The notes under the pieces are model-generated. The model worked only from the letters and a program-made list of their open reading frames with translations, searched no databases and was not told where the DNA came from. The translations under genes and the position numbers were made by a program. A stretch of 64,000 nucleotides of DNA from positions 39,944,249 through 40,008,248 of the forward strand of contig NC_090283.1 in the NCBI RefSeq assembly GCF_037392515.1, in the 5' to 3' direction. This document shows positions 49,198-61,342 of the stretch, one piece after another. This DNA is from Haliotis asinina (lineage: Eukaryota > Mollusca > Gastropoda > Lepetellida > Haliotidae). How positions within the stretch are numbered: the first letter of the stretch is position 1; each line of letters opens with the position of its first letter.

Positions 49198-49262
49198 TTG
49201 GAATATATATCCTGTTGTCTGCAATATATATCCTGTTGTCTGCAATATATATCCCGTTGGAC
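49198..49262. repeat. minisatellite, three units of about 21 bp
   Basis: ATATATCCTGTTGTCTGCA-type unit occurs three times, the last with CCCGTTGG. Confidence 0.9.
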
Positions 49263-49264
49263 AT

Positions 49265-49400
49265 TAATTTCCTTCTACCTCCACTAAGAAAGTGTAATCT
49301 CAAATACACCATACCTTACACTTGACCACTTTCTAAATGGTATTGTCTCATCACATAATATACAATCAAGATTTTGTGTGCTGGCGATTACATGTGCCAC
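49265..49400 (+). mobile_element. class II tRNA-like SINE fragment
   Basis: CCACTAAGAAAGTGTAATCT to CCATTTCTAA-type sequence matches the outer body of the element at 42608-42680 in inverse. GTGTGCTGGCGATTA near 49378 matches its tRNA-like variable arm. Confidence 0.65.
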
Positions 49401-50354
49401 ACATATATCCGCACAAAACGATATATCCGCACAAAACGGTGATGTGGCCAAAACAAGTCTTGTGGATGAATGATGTTTGTTACGAAGATATTCACATCTG
49501 ATGCTTTCTTTTCAGAAGGCATTGCTGGATAAAAATTAGAATCTTACACTTACAAGTTACAAGTTGAAAGTAAAATGTCACGCTAATTTAGACGAATGTG
49601 CAGATTTACGGGCGTTGACCAATCAATAGAGTTACTTCGACCACGCCCCATTTGGTGCGGATACATCTTCATGCATTTGTGACGAGATTGTTTAGTTGAG
49701 TTTCAAAATCGGGTTACAATCGACTTTCAAAAATAACAATAAAGAATTGGTAGGTGTCATGTGTGGTGCTCAGTATGAGTGACCAGTCAGCCATGGTTAT
49801 GTTTACATTATCTTTTAACTGATTGCCTGCTATGGTAGTGTACAGATGGGCAAAGCGAGGGGTAGATGTACACTAAGTGTCCGTATAATGTATTGTACTG
49901 TGAAGAATGTGAGTAGGTTGTCATCTCAAATTTGTGGAGACACAGGTTCGGGTTCCAGGGCTGATGCATTTGCGTAGTATACTTGGGCAAGATATTCGGA
50001 TCCACATTGTCTCAGTTCAACCAGATGTTATATGGGCATCCGTGAGGATGTGTTAGCAATGTGAGTGTTTAGTTCATTTTGCTTAACATGCAACAAGGCT
50101 GTGTCATATGATCGGGGATTTTGATGTATATAGCGACTTCAGCAAGCAATATATCTGGATATAAGTGCCATATGAGCGGACTAATAGTATGATTATGACT
50201 ATAAACATTACGACAAATTGACTGTTCAATGAACGTGCCAGGTTAATATCAATCAAGTTAGGGCATCAGTTTAATATCAATCAATCCCGAATATATTATT
50301 TCATAAGAATTCCCTTCGTTTATTCTGACGACTTTTCTTCATATTGAACTGATT
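49401..50354. other. unassigned; possible repeat at 49900-50010
   Basis: GGTTCGGGTTCCAGGGCTGA with ACTTGGGCAAGATATTC resembles a dispersed invertebrate repeat with a B-box-like start, but no second copy is in the window. No gene seen. Confidence 0.35.
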
Positions 50355-50700
50355 TGTATGAAACTATCCGAAAAATGATTTATGACTTGGCCAAAGGAGG
50401 AGATATCATGGTACATAGTTTCTTTTTACGATTCCCGTAGAAATACAGTTTGACAACCTTTGATCACAATGAAGTTTTTCAAATAAATGTTCATTATATA
50501 ATGGAAAGCAAAGATTGTGAATCGTGAACATTGTATGAAACTATTCGAATAATGATTTATGACTTGGCCAAAGGAGGAGATATCATGGTACATAGTTTCT
50601 TTTTACGATTTTTACGGTTTGACAACCTTTGATCACAATGACGTTTTTCAAATAAATGTTCATTATATAATGGAAAGCAAAGAGGGTGAATCGTGAATTA
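50355..50700. repeat. tandem duplication, two units of about 177 bp
   Basis: Both units start TGTATGAAACTAT and contain GACTTGGCCAAAGGAGGAGA and CATTATATAATGGAAAGC. They differ by a 12-13 nt indel and a few substitutions. Confidence 0.93.
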
Positions 50701-51302
50701 TGACAAACATCTGGCGAATCATTACACTTTGATGTTCTGTCCACAAACCCACAAATCAAATGAAAAAGATAAATATGTTTGTACATAACTTTCACAAATT
50801 TTATCATTCATTAATATTGTCAGTCTCACATATAAGATTAAATGAAATCCCTGTTCATAAACTTGACGAAGGGGAAAACCGGAAACGTCGTGTATGCAGT
50901 CGAGAACACGGTGGCATCCATACCATATATGTTGTATTATACTAGGTCATTAACTCGTTCAAACGACTTTACATTACTGATTATTGCACGTTACGAGAGC
51001 TCAGTACATCCCGAAATTTATGGTTCCCCTTCGCCTGCCCGGACTCACTCGGGAAGGAATGTCATTGAACCACGTTTGGTGTTCCCTGTGAGGCACAGTT
51101 GAATGGGTCAGGCAAATAGACACTTGACCAGGGGACAATGAACAGTATATCAAAAGTCGGCTCTTTACGAAAAACACGTTCCCGATCTAGTACACTTAAC
51201 CCTTTTGATGGAAAGGTCAATAGAAACTACTGCTGCCAGGTCACAAAGGTGGGCTCGGTGTGACTTGACCGAGTGACCGACTGAATGCGTAATCGACACT
51301 AT
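50701..51302. other. unassigned intergenic stretch
   Basis: Nothing recognised. Confidence 0.5.
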
Positions 51303-51452
51303 GGGTGAGTGAGTATGGTTTAAGCAGTGTTCCAGCAATATCACGAAGGGGGACACCAGAAATGGGCTTCACACTAAATGCCCATGTGGGTAAGAACCCG
51401 GGTCTCCGGCGTGACGGGTCAACGCTACAACTACTAAAGTACCGCCCGCCCA
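51303..51452 (-). mobile_element. tRNA-derived SINE
   Basis: The minus strand reads a degenerate A-box side (GTAGTTGTAGCGTTGACCCG), then CGGGTTCTTACCC, the body, and a short ACTC tail. Confidence 0.78.
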
Positions 51453-52249
51453 AATCTGCATTCTAACTTCTTTTGTGAGTGTTTTTTTGTTTAAGCATAA
51501 ATGGGGACGAAAGATTCCTTGTTTCAGAAGAGACCACAATAATATTGACCACAATATCTTTAATTCAAATTGTTTTATTGTACAAACTGAAAGAAATACT
51601 CGTATTCATGTGTTTATCAAGAAGTATATTTCTGTCCCAGGGGTCCAAACGTAGCTGGTCTTCGTAATTAGAGACTGGCATGTTTCTTTAAAAGAAAACT
51701 CTCATACATTTTCGATAATATTTGGTCATGAATTATATATTTAGGGCATATGCACTCAATTTGGCTTCCAACTGATGCAATAAAGACTTGCTATCCCTTA
51801 CGACTTGCCTGAAATTGATAATGGACACTTCTTGGCGAGGGAGCATCCAAACTGGTTACACTAGCCATAGATGGAATGTAAACGATTGCTCATTGCATCG
51901 AAAATGTCACATGTGGTGTTGTTGGAGTTTGCAAAACGGGTCTCAATTACATGCTGTTTTATAGGGAATTCGTAATTAGCACTAACTGACATATCTCTAT
52001 GAGACTCGCTTGAAATAGTGTTCAGCCGCAGAGGGCACGAACATTGACTTAAGGCAACGTCACATTAATTCATTCGAACCTTTTAATTTAACATTGGCAT
52101 ATCTTTTGGAATAAATGATGCGGCAGCTTCCTGATAGTCTGTGTTATGGAGGGAAGTGCATTATGTATTTTAGACGGGTGTTACTGTGCCGTTAATGTTG
52201 GGTTGTAAATGTGACTGGGGTTATGCCATTTCGACTTTGGTAGTTTCTG
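51453..52249. other. unassigned intergenic stretch
   Basis: Nothing recognised on either strand. Confidence 0.5.
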
Positions 52250-52640
52250 ATTCTTCAAAGGCATTTAGAAGTTGGTGTAGTAATACAGGACAAATTTTTA
52301 TGGATAGCAACTTCTTGAGTTTATTTTCACGACGTTTCGGGGCTTATCCTAGCCCCCTAATCAGGTTGAGTTGAACTGAACAGTTTTAGTGGTTTCCGAT
52401 GTGTTTTCAGTACGTGGGTAAATCCAAATCACTTTCTGTGTCTGCCCATGATGGTTAGTATGTTTGTGCTGGTGCTGGTTGAGGTAGCGCTTTATCTTGG
52501 GAAGATTCTTCTTATAGTCCTGATCAGCTGGGCTTAGCTTTTTGGTAAGCGTTTCCCTTTGAGATACGAGTTTGAGGCCACAGTCACTGTCTTCTCTCTT
52601 CTCTTAGGCACTGATTTTACAGTGCTCTTTCTCTTCTGGC
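52250..52640 (-). mobile_element. possible Penelope-like terminal fragment (fossil)
   Basis: TTTATTTTCACGACGTTTCG followed by GGGCTTATCCTAGCCCC is the kind of sequence found in the terminal repeats of Penelope-like elements, here inverted. A short broken piece with no coding part. Confidence 0.5.
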
Positions 52641-53067
52641 CTAGTCCTCATCTAGTTGTATGCGGATGCTTCTTTTCAGAAGATGTGGAACTGCGTTGAA
52701 CAAGTGTATCTTGCACGGTTTTGTAATGATAAACGCAAGTAGATACTCTGCAGTTCATTGGAATCTAAGACTCACAATTAAGTCTCGCCAATATAAAGTT
52801 ACATCGCGAGTTGCAACATGGAGGGGAAAGTGTGGTATCTGGAGTCTAATTACGTTTTTACTCGTAGAGATGTGATGCTTAGACTCAGTGGATGTACACA
52901 CCAAGTTAACTCAACAGATTGGATTCTCACACAAATATCACTAACATTCTTACAATGGACTAGGCCACCATTACCGCAATCCATACCGTTGTCACTACCT
53001 TCACAAGCAATACCATCAAAAGAAGTACAATTTCTCTTTATCACCAGCAACTGAAAAAATAGTAGGA

Positions 53068-53905
53068 CAATAGCACCGAACAAAGTTCTACGGTGCTTCC
53101 AGTAGAACATCTGAATTCTTGTATTGAGTTTTCTTGGAATCCGCCACCCAGTCGCATTGCAAGGTCCAACACTCAGTAGCAACCCTCATGAATAATACAC
53201 ATCAACATTTAGACTCATTATTGTAAATGTTGCCACTTACATCAGTCAACAGTTGAAAAATATATTTTGCAAAATAGTCCCTACCGTTTAAAGGTACTCT
53301 CGACAAATTATCTGATGCATTGTAAAAGAAATTCGTAACTCTGAAAAGATTATTGTCATGATTTCAATAAATTATGAAAGTTTGTGATATCTTAACAAAA
53401 CTTTACACCTAAACGCAACGAGAACTTCAACGTTGACAGTACTTTCTTAATGTAAAACCCAGCATTTCTTGGGGAGGCAGCACTTATGCTTACTGTTGCC
53501 GTCAACTGCTGGTGGTGCTTCTTCTTCCGGTTCAACATTCAACAATGGCACCAAGCGAAGCTCTACAGTGCTTCCAGTAGAGTAATCTGAATTCTTGTAA
53601 TGAGTTTTCTTGGAATCTACCACCCAGTCGCATTGCATGGTCCAACACTCAGTGGCAACCCTCATGAATAATACACATCAGTGTTTAGAGTCACTATTGT
53701 AAATGTAGCAACATACATCAGTCAACAGTTGAAAACTACATTTTGCAAAATAGTCCATACTGTTTAGAGGTACTCTTTACACATTAACTGATGCATTGTA
53801 AAAGAAATTCGTAACGCTGAAAATATTACTGTTGTGAGTTCAATAAATTATGAAAGTTGGTGATATCTTAACAAAACGTTATACCTAAACGCAAACGTTC
53901 AAATC
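53068..53905 (-). pseudogene. duplicated fragments of gene D exon 4 with flank
   Basis: 53419-53590 matches gene D exon 4 at about 55047-55204 (the end of the TM6-7 loop into the KFSLF segment: LLNVE, EEAP, AVDGNSK) with indels that break the frame. A shorter remnant of the same exon lies at 53068-53095. Each remnant is followed by the same flank of about 330 bp (53090-53418 and 53575-53905), so the block is tandemly doubled. The flank ends share AAATTCGTAAC and TTCAATAAAT with the upstream region of B (9035-9150 and 19855-19968). Confidence 0.8.
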
Positions 53906-53981
53906 TCCGATATATGCATATGTTTTTTTCAGCAATTTGATGTCAAATAAGAAAGAGAGTATTAAAGTATAATTTCCACTT

Positions 53982-56640
53982 TTACAATTCTGTTGTTTCC
54001 TGCAAGGTTTTGGTTTCCACTTCGTCTTTCAAAGTTTCTTCCTGTAGGTGGCTTGCTGCACGTCTTGTTAGAACGGGTACGAACAATAGAATAATTGCTG
54101 AAGTATAAGCACATGCACCAAGATAGTTGAATCCCGCAGTGTAGGAACCCGTGGAATCTGTTAGGCTACCTGTTAAAATATCATGGGAAATATAACTGCT
54201 CAGAACAACAAAATCATACTCCTTTATGTACATGTGTCATCTGAAACTAATTACTGTAAGTCCATACCTCAAGCACAATAGTTAAATGCTGATTTTCGCA
54301 AATGAATAAATACATGATTATCTCGATATGTTTTTGAACTTTCCGGTTCAAGCGTATCGGAACCTACGTAAGGATTGAAACCTATCTTTTTCATTTATTC
54401 TAAGAATTAATGTTTTGAGATTATAACTGCTCTGAATATACCCAAGAAAAAAGTTACGGATAATCCCCATATTCAAAATCAAAGTATTATATGGATCACA
54501 ATTAAAAACTTTAATGCTCATATTGGGGTGACCGTTAACTCTTTGTGTTGGGTATATACATTAAGTACCCGTAGAAAGTACAGGGCGTGTTATGCTTACC
54601 TACGATTGGGTGTGTTACAGCCATTGAAACACCATGGAAAAGCGAAACAAAGCCAAGTGTCTTCGCCATGTTTGGCAATCCGAGGAGGTCTACAATTGCT
54701 ACAGGTATCAGGCAAAAGTAGGAGCTGGCGAACATACCATACACTACAGAGTATATAAGTAATGCCACATAAGAATTAAAAAAGACTGTCAGATGAGTAA
54801 CAGTCCCAGTAATTATAAGGCCAATCGCCATAATCGTTGTAACTCGCATGATTTTAGTGTCAGCCAAAAAACCATAAAACAACCTGCTAAAGAAGTCTAT
54901 TGCTCCCGAAATGAGCAGGAATATTGCAGCGTTGCTCTGACTAATGCCCTTTTCTTTCGCCAACGCAGGCAAATATACAGGTACAAGACCGATGGTTATT
55001 CCAAAATATGAATAAAAAACAACTAACAAAAAAATTGGATTCTTGAACAACGAGAACTTCAACGTTGAAAGTACTTTCTTAATGTAAAACCCAGCATTTC
55101 TTGGTGAGGCGGCAGTTTGCTTACTGTTGCCGTCAACTGCTGATGGTGCTTCTTCGTCCAGTTCAACATTCAACAATGGCACCGAACCAAGCTCTACATT
55201 GCTTGCATACATACTGTAGCTTGTCTGACTCGTCGCTGACAGCGGTCTACTGATCCTTCTTGTGAGCGAAGGAGAATCTGGTAAATCTGTACGGAAGAGC
55301 GAATACCCCTGAAGTGGAGACCTGCCCATCAATTCCGACGTAATTGAACTTGCACTGAGAAATTTTTCCGGATTCAGTTGTCCGATTTGTTTGAAGTCAA
55401 CTCCAAATGAACGCCGATTTAGTTTTGTTTCTGACAGATGTGTTTTTCGCTTTGCGTTTGGTTTTATTATTTCGTTTTTGTCTTTTCTTTTGTACGACTC
55501 TAGCGGTCGGTTAACAATTCCACCCACCCACATGTTCATGGTTATTCCGGTTAGTATTATCATACTGCCCCGTAATCCATACTCGTCTAGAAGGTGTCGT
55601 ATCAAAGGTGGGAACACGCTGCTGCCAAAGCTTATTCCGGACATAGCTATTGCTGTAGCAAGTCCTCGTCGTTTGTTGAAGTAGTGTCCAATGAGAACAA
55701 GTGCAGGGCCGTAGATCATAGAGTGTCCCACACCTGAGAATAAAAATGCAAAGCGCATCAGTGAATGAAATTGGTAAATACAGTATGGTGGGAGATTGCT
55801 TGATTTTCATCTGGCAACGTTCAAGCATCAGAATGGATTTCACACCTTGCACCCGAAACATTAACTCAAGTTAGGTTTATACATTACAGTACTTTGAAAT
55901 TTGGAGTATGATTATATGCAACCAACAAGAAGAGACTAATTACATCGTTTCTGTCAGCAGCCGTATATTTGGGCCTACTCAGTCCCAAATTCTTTACCGA
56001 GACTAAACATAAGTCCATGTCTGTGCTTCACTGCACATATCATGCATTTGAGTAAACCTCAATGTGACAAAAGAATCGTATATACCCTTACCGATAAACA
56101 CACTGTGTGTACAAATCATGTACGTGATACTTGTAGGGAAGATAGCCATTACCATGGCAGCAACAGTCAGGGTTGCTCCAAGCATCACCGTCTTTCTGAC
56201 TCCAAGAAGATCCACCAGGACATGCATAGATATCAGTGCTGGAGAGGAAACGGGTTGTGTTAATGGTTACAGTACACAGTCAGATATCCACTCAGATGTA
56301 CTCACGTGATTTCCTTACATACAGCGTGAGAGAGAATGAAGTTTATGCTGATGTTAAGTTTGGAAATTCAACTTAAGTACATACGCGTGCAGATAGGTTT
56401 CCATACACACACTGCCATAGTTTCAAACACAGACACATAAACATGAACATACATAATGATAAATCTACAGTCACAGTCAGATACATTTCCTGCATACCCG
56501 TCTTACATTAATTTTCAATATTGTCAATAAGTTGAATATAAGCATACAGAAGATTACGTGTACGTTGGTATAAATAACAGCAGGGATATAATACACGATA
56601 TATGTATGTATATACATACAAAGAGAGAGAGAGAGTTAGT

Positions 56641-56673
<33 letters not shown>

Positions 56674-58146
56674 GATAGATAGATAGATAGATAGATGAAT
56701 GGAGGAGCGATTAGGTTGAAGTCTGAACGAACTGAACCACAAATAAATGTTGGAGATCTGATCAGACGACAAGAAATCGCATCCACGCAGCACATTGCAC
56801 ATTCGACGTTCACATGTGCTGCCACACCGTACATGGCATTTTTTGACGTGAGACGTACAGGTTAAAATGCATCAGAGGGTTGGGGTGATCCTTGCACAGG
56901 CAGGCTGGTAAGGCTCGCCATCCGCTCACGACTCTTGCCACCTGTATACGCACCCCAGACAGAAAATGGAACTTCACATAGGAATCGCTACCAATAGTCC
57001 CTTTGACTCAAAAGCGGACCGATGAGTTGGAATCTAACTAAATTTATATTTGCATTCTACACAACCTGTTTGGGTATACTCACACGATAAGCTGTATACA
57101 CCAGCCATGACGCCCATCAGTAATGTAGTTTTAGTGGTTGATGCTTCGAATAATGCCAAGTATTCTACGAAGAGGATAGCCAATCCCCGACCATAGCCGA
57201 TCATTATAACGACGTTGAGGAAGCATCCTGAAAAATGGCATGTTTAGCTCAAATTGATGCCGCTGACAAATGATCGTTACACAAAAGAACCATAGCTCAG
57301 AGTGGATGAGTGGGCTCAGCGGCCACCATTTGCCAACTTACGGTTTTAATGTAAAGCAAATGAACACTGGTCCAGAAATGCATTTATGATTTTGTGAAAA
57401 AAACCCAAAAAAACATGCACGCATTAGCGAAAGCAAACCATAATCAATCCGACTCCAGGAATCGTACCAAAGACCATTCAAAAGAAAAATAGGAGAAAAA
57501 CAAAACCTGCACCACTGCAGTTCGGCAAATACGATACCTTACAGTACCTTCAATACGACTTTTAAAAAGACATAACTGCGGACATACGTCCATGCCAATT
57601 AGCATTGTCTTCCATGTAGAAAGATGTCGGGTCAGAAAAAGAATCATTCACATGCAAACATCAGGCCTTGGTACTGTTACATATAACAGCAGTCCAAGTG
57701 AGTGACTTCGTTTAACATGATACTCACTACTGAGAAAATTAGGGAGTGCCATAGAGGTCCCTTTATTATTTCAAGTGTAAGGCATTGTGAAGTAAAACAG
57801 CTCGTTGTACCATCATTAAGTATTACTACAAACAGGACACAAGAAGCAGCTCAATACCTGCAAGTATTATCCATGCCCAGCCTCGATCTATTGGGAGATG
57901 ACTATCACCAACACTCTCTGCCTGGACATCCGCAGGTTTTACAACAGACGCTGCATCTCCGGAACCGCTCCGCGGTACATTGTTCTGCTGTACCGTCGAC
58001 AGTCGGTTCCGGACAAACACTTCCTCTTCCTCATCGCTGCTTGCCCCTATGACATTGATGTTAAAATCCGCCTCGGCTTCAAGGCGTTCGCGGGCGCCTG
58101 CAGTCCTGTTCCGGCTCGGAGGCACCCACTCCTCATCAGAATCCAT
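53982..58146 (-). CDS. MCT/SLC16-like transporter D (5 exons, 633 aa)
   Basis: Minus strand exons: 58146-57858, 57227-57084, 56238-56092, 55733-54600, 54169-53982. All GT/AG and phase 1, stop at 53982-53984. N-terminus of about 86 residues, acidic near 38-42, then DRGWAW at 87. Arg110 is at the MCT1 Lys38 place. YFNKRRG lies near 211, with Asn replacing the first Lys seen in the others. Asp473/Arg477 form the TM8 pair. The loop is about 275-418. The longest member of the cluster. It runs toward C from the opposite side, so C and D are convergent. Introns hold a LINE tail and GATA repeats. ATG choice: the first Met of the exon, after which the frame is open to the donor. Confidence 0.93.
54170..54599 (-). 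other. intron 4 of D
   Basis: About 430 nt, no repeat recognised. Confidence 0.6.
56621..56697. repeat. (GA)n and (GATA)n microsatellite
   Basis: GAGAGA run, then TAGATAGA units with one interruption. Intron 2 of D. Confidence 0.95.
56864..57010 (-). mobile_element. LINE 3' tail fragment (family L-c)
   Basis: GCATCAGAGGGTTGGGGTGA to CCCAGACAGAAAATGG matches 47932-48025, which is the 3' UTR after the ORF stop there. Intron 2 of D, in the same orientation as the gene. Confidence 0.75.
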
Positions 58147-58429
58147 CCGGACGTTGTGTGGGCCGCACGTACTTTACTGATTTACTGCGTACCTTTGCAC
58201 CTTCACTATCAATGAGGTTGATATGCATGTCCTCTAGGCTGTTATCAGAACAGCCTGTGGTTACTGATAAGGCTACATAATGCAGGGTTTGCATCTTTTA
58301 ACTTCGTTTTCAGTGAGCGTCATGGAGAGTACTCCTCATGTATCAATGTCCTCGACATTCAAGGATTAAAGATGAATTTTATGATGTTAATCATATGATG
58401 AAGACAGTGTCACGGCTTCGATCGTCACA

Positions 58430-58650
58430 GCTATATGACGTCTGTAAATAATCGAGTGTGGACCAGAAAATCCAGTGATCAACAGCTTGAGCATCGATCT
58501 GCGCAACTGGGAACCGATGACATGTGTCAATCAAGTTTGCGAGCATGACCTCCCGATCCAGTTAGTCGCCTCTTTCGACTAGCATAGTGGGCTTTTATTT
58601 CAAGCTTGGGCTGCTGAAGGCTTATTCTACCCCGGATCTTCATTAGTCTG
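58430..58650 (-). mobile_element. ACTC-tailed SINE without tail, upstream of D
   Basis: From ATGACGTCTGTAAATAATCG to ACCCCGGATCTTCATTAGTC. It is followed by about 40 nt (CTGTGAGCACAGAAGCACAA onward) also found after the copy at 60903-61160, so element and flank were duplicated together. Confidence 0.85.
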
Positions 58651-58699
58651 TGAGCACAGAAGCACAATAGATATATATTTGCTGTATGTTTAAGTACAT

Positions 58700-60129
58700 C
58701 AATTTGACAGATGCGCAATATATTGGACTTTTACACGGGTTCATTGTGTTGGTCATAAGAAGATGGCATCGATATCCATCTGATTCCTTTACTAACTAAT
58801 GACATAATGCTTGAAAATTGATGGATCCTGAATGACACGGGCAGGGTGTGAGTCGAAAGACCATCACACGATTAATCCCTCTAGTGTCTACGAAAAAATC
58901 GCTCACTTACTGCTTTATACATATTAGACAGGCCCGTGCAGTAAACACGTGTGTGACAAGTAGGCGGGGCAGAGAATGTAGACGAATACACTTGGTTACT
59001 ACAGGTACATGAGCTAGATCGAGGATTTATCACGGGCAATACACGCTGACCCTGGCGTGAACTAAATGCTGCTTCTGTTTAACACGTGTCTAGTAGTATG
59101 ATATAACAATCAAAACACGATTTAAACGACGATGATACACACTTTGCAGCTAAACATACAACAACGTTGGTCCGTAGACCCGAAGCAGACTGAAAATCTT
59201 TCGGACCCAAAGCGTTTGTTTAATGCAGGTGTCCTTATGGCCGACAGCTTTGTTTGTGCCAATAACTGACATATCCCTGTTTGAACTTTGCAGACAACTT
59301 GGATCTTGACATGGATGTTGATTTTTTATTTGTTGCAATGAAGACTAGTGAGTCATTAGAGTTAAATTAAACTCTTCAAATGGTTGTCACATTGTCACAC
59401 TTTTGTTTGCTGTGTATATAGCGCCAACACATTCTGATAGTGACCCACAAGGTTTTGGGCCTTGTGGCCTGCGGATATTCAGGGACAGGTCAAACACTGT
59501 ATCCAATACCGACACGTCGGCTGCAAGGCTTCATCATGTCCATTCCTGATCCATCTACAGGTAAATGTTGAACCATCACGTGATTAGGTTATCTCATCCA
59601 GCATTACGTGACTTGTCCACAACACGGAATTGTCAACAACAATAGAAGCTGATGACAGCAATGACGGTGTATGGCATCTGATATATAGCTCAGATGTATA
59701 GTAAGTTCAGACTCATGCCAATTGGGGGTGGGCAGGTACGAATTTCAATTTATATTGTCTGTTTGAGACATTTACGAACTAACTAACAATACTTATGAAT
59801 TCAGTCTGGATACCAGAATTTTAATGAATGAAATATGGTTGATAAGTGATTTCATTCAGCAATTTGTAACTATTTATAGAAGCTGTAAGCCTCACATCGG
59901 GAGAGTTAATATCACGATATTTAAAAATTCACTTCCTGGTCACTTTTGAAAGAGGTCGCGGTAAAATCTGTTTGTACTATCTTTGTAGAGTTATTTTGCA
60001 GCTTCAAACGTATGTGTTTAAACCCTTATTCGTAACCTACTCAAGAATGTGGATATTTATAACAAATATTTATACAACTATGTTCATATAACTTTGGGGT
60101 CTGTTCTAGGTTATCGAACGTTTGTGAAC
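58700..60129. other. unassigned stretch between D and E
   Basis: Contains the promoter side of D at its left and no recognised gene or repeat. Confidence 0.5.
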
Positions 60130-60285
60130 ACGTGAGTGTGGTTGCATGCCGCCAATATTCAAGCAATATCACGGCAGGGGAAACCTGAAATAGAAATTCC
60201 TACTATGTATCCATATGGGGAATCGAACCCTTGTCTTCAGCGTGACGATCGACCGTTGGAGCAACTCAACCGCCACCACTGCAAA
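60130..60285 (-). mobile_element. tRNA-derived SINE
   Basis: GTGAGTGTGG tail side, body with CAAGCAATATCACGGCAGGG, and on the minus strand B-box-like GGGTTCGATTCCCC. Confidence 0.82.
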
Positions 60286-60902
60286 CACGTACAACTTTCG
60301 CGACAGCGTCGTTTTCAACGCACAGCTGCCGTCATGCTGGGGGTAAAGGTACTGCGATGAAAGGCTTGGTTCCAAATTAAAATTTGGGGTATGAAGTCTA
60401 GATCGGGACTGCATCAAATCTCACGTATATGAACAGAGACATATATGTATGTATTCGTATTTTATCCCTGATGAATTGTTCATGTTATGTGTGAGTTTAT
60501 GTGCAAGAAAATACAAAGTAAGTCAAGATACTATACATTTTGGAAATTTCTGTTAGCTCATGTTTTTGTGAACATAAACAAAGAAATATGAACATCACAC
60601 ATGCAATTTAATATTTAATAGAATAGATACCAATAGAATGAATGTCAAGTATTGCATTTGAAGAAATTGACGTAACAATTATCCATTGTGAAAAACCTTA
60701 CTCAGCATTCACCCATTGTTAATGACGTCAGAGTATGATACAGTTACGTCTTTGTTAGTGATGTATTATTTGAGTCTTTCATACGTTTTGTTTTCATGTT
60801 CTTTCTTCACGTGAGAGACATACGTAGTAAGTTCTTGAACAGTACCCAGACATAATATACATAAAATAGTAGATACAACTGTCTTCCAATAGCATGTGAG
60901 TA

Positions 60903-61160
60903 AAGAGTGAGTGAGTATAGTTTTACGCCGAACTCAGCCATATTCCTGGCGGTCTGTAAATAAAATGGCGGTCTTGGCCCGTGGTCAACAGCATGAGCAT
61001 CGATCTGCTCGAAATGGGAATCGATGACATGTGTCAACCGTGCCAGCGAGCCTGACCTCCCGATCCCGTTAGTCGCCTCTTGCGACTAGCATAGTCACCT
61101 TTTATGGCAAAAACGGGTTGATGAAGACCTCTTCTACCCCGGACCTTCACGGGTCTGTGA
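60903..61160 (-). mobile_element. ACTC-tailed SINE, near full length
   Basis: GAGTGAGTGAGTATAGTTTT to CCCCGGACCTTCACGGGTC. Just 3' of gene E, sharing its flank with 58430-58650. Confidence 0.88.
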
Positions 61161-61342
61161 GCACAGAAGCACAATAGATATATATTTGCAGTATGCTTTC
61201 GTACAATTTGACAGAGGCACAATATGTGCGTGACTCCCCGACATGGAGATACGAGTTTTATACATAGAGGTGTTAAAATGCCTATTCTGAGATATGTCTT
61301 TCACTCAAACCCTTTGATGACATATAAACAGTTCCAGGTGTA

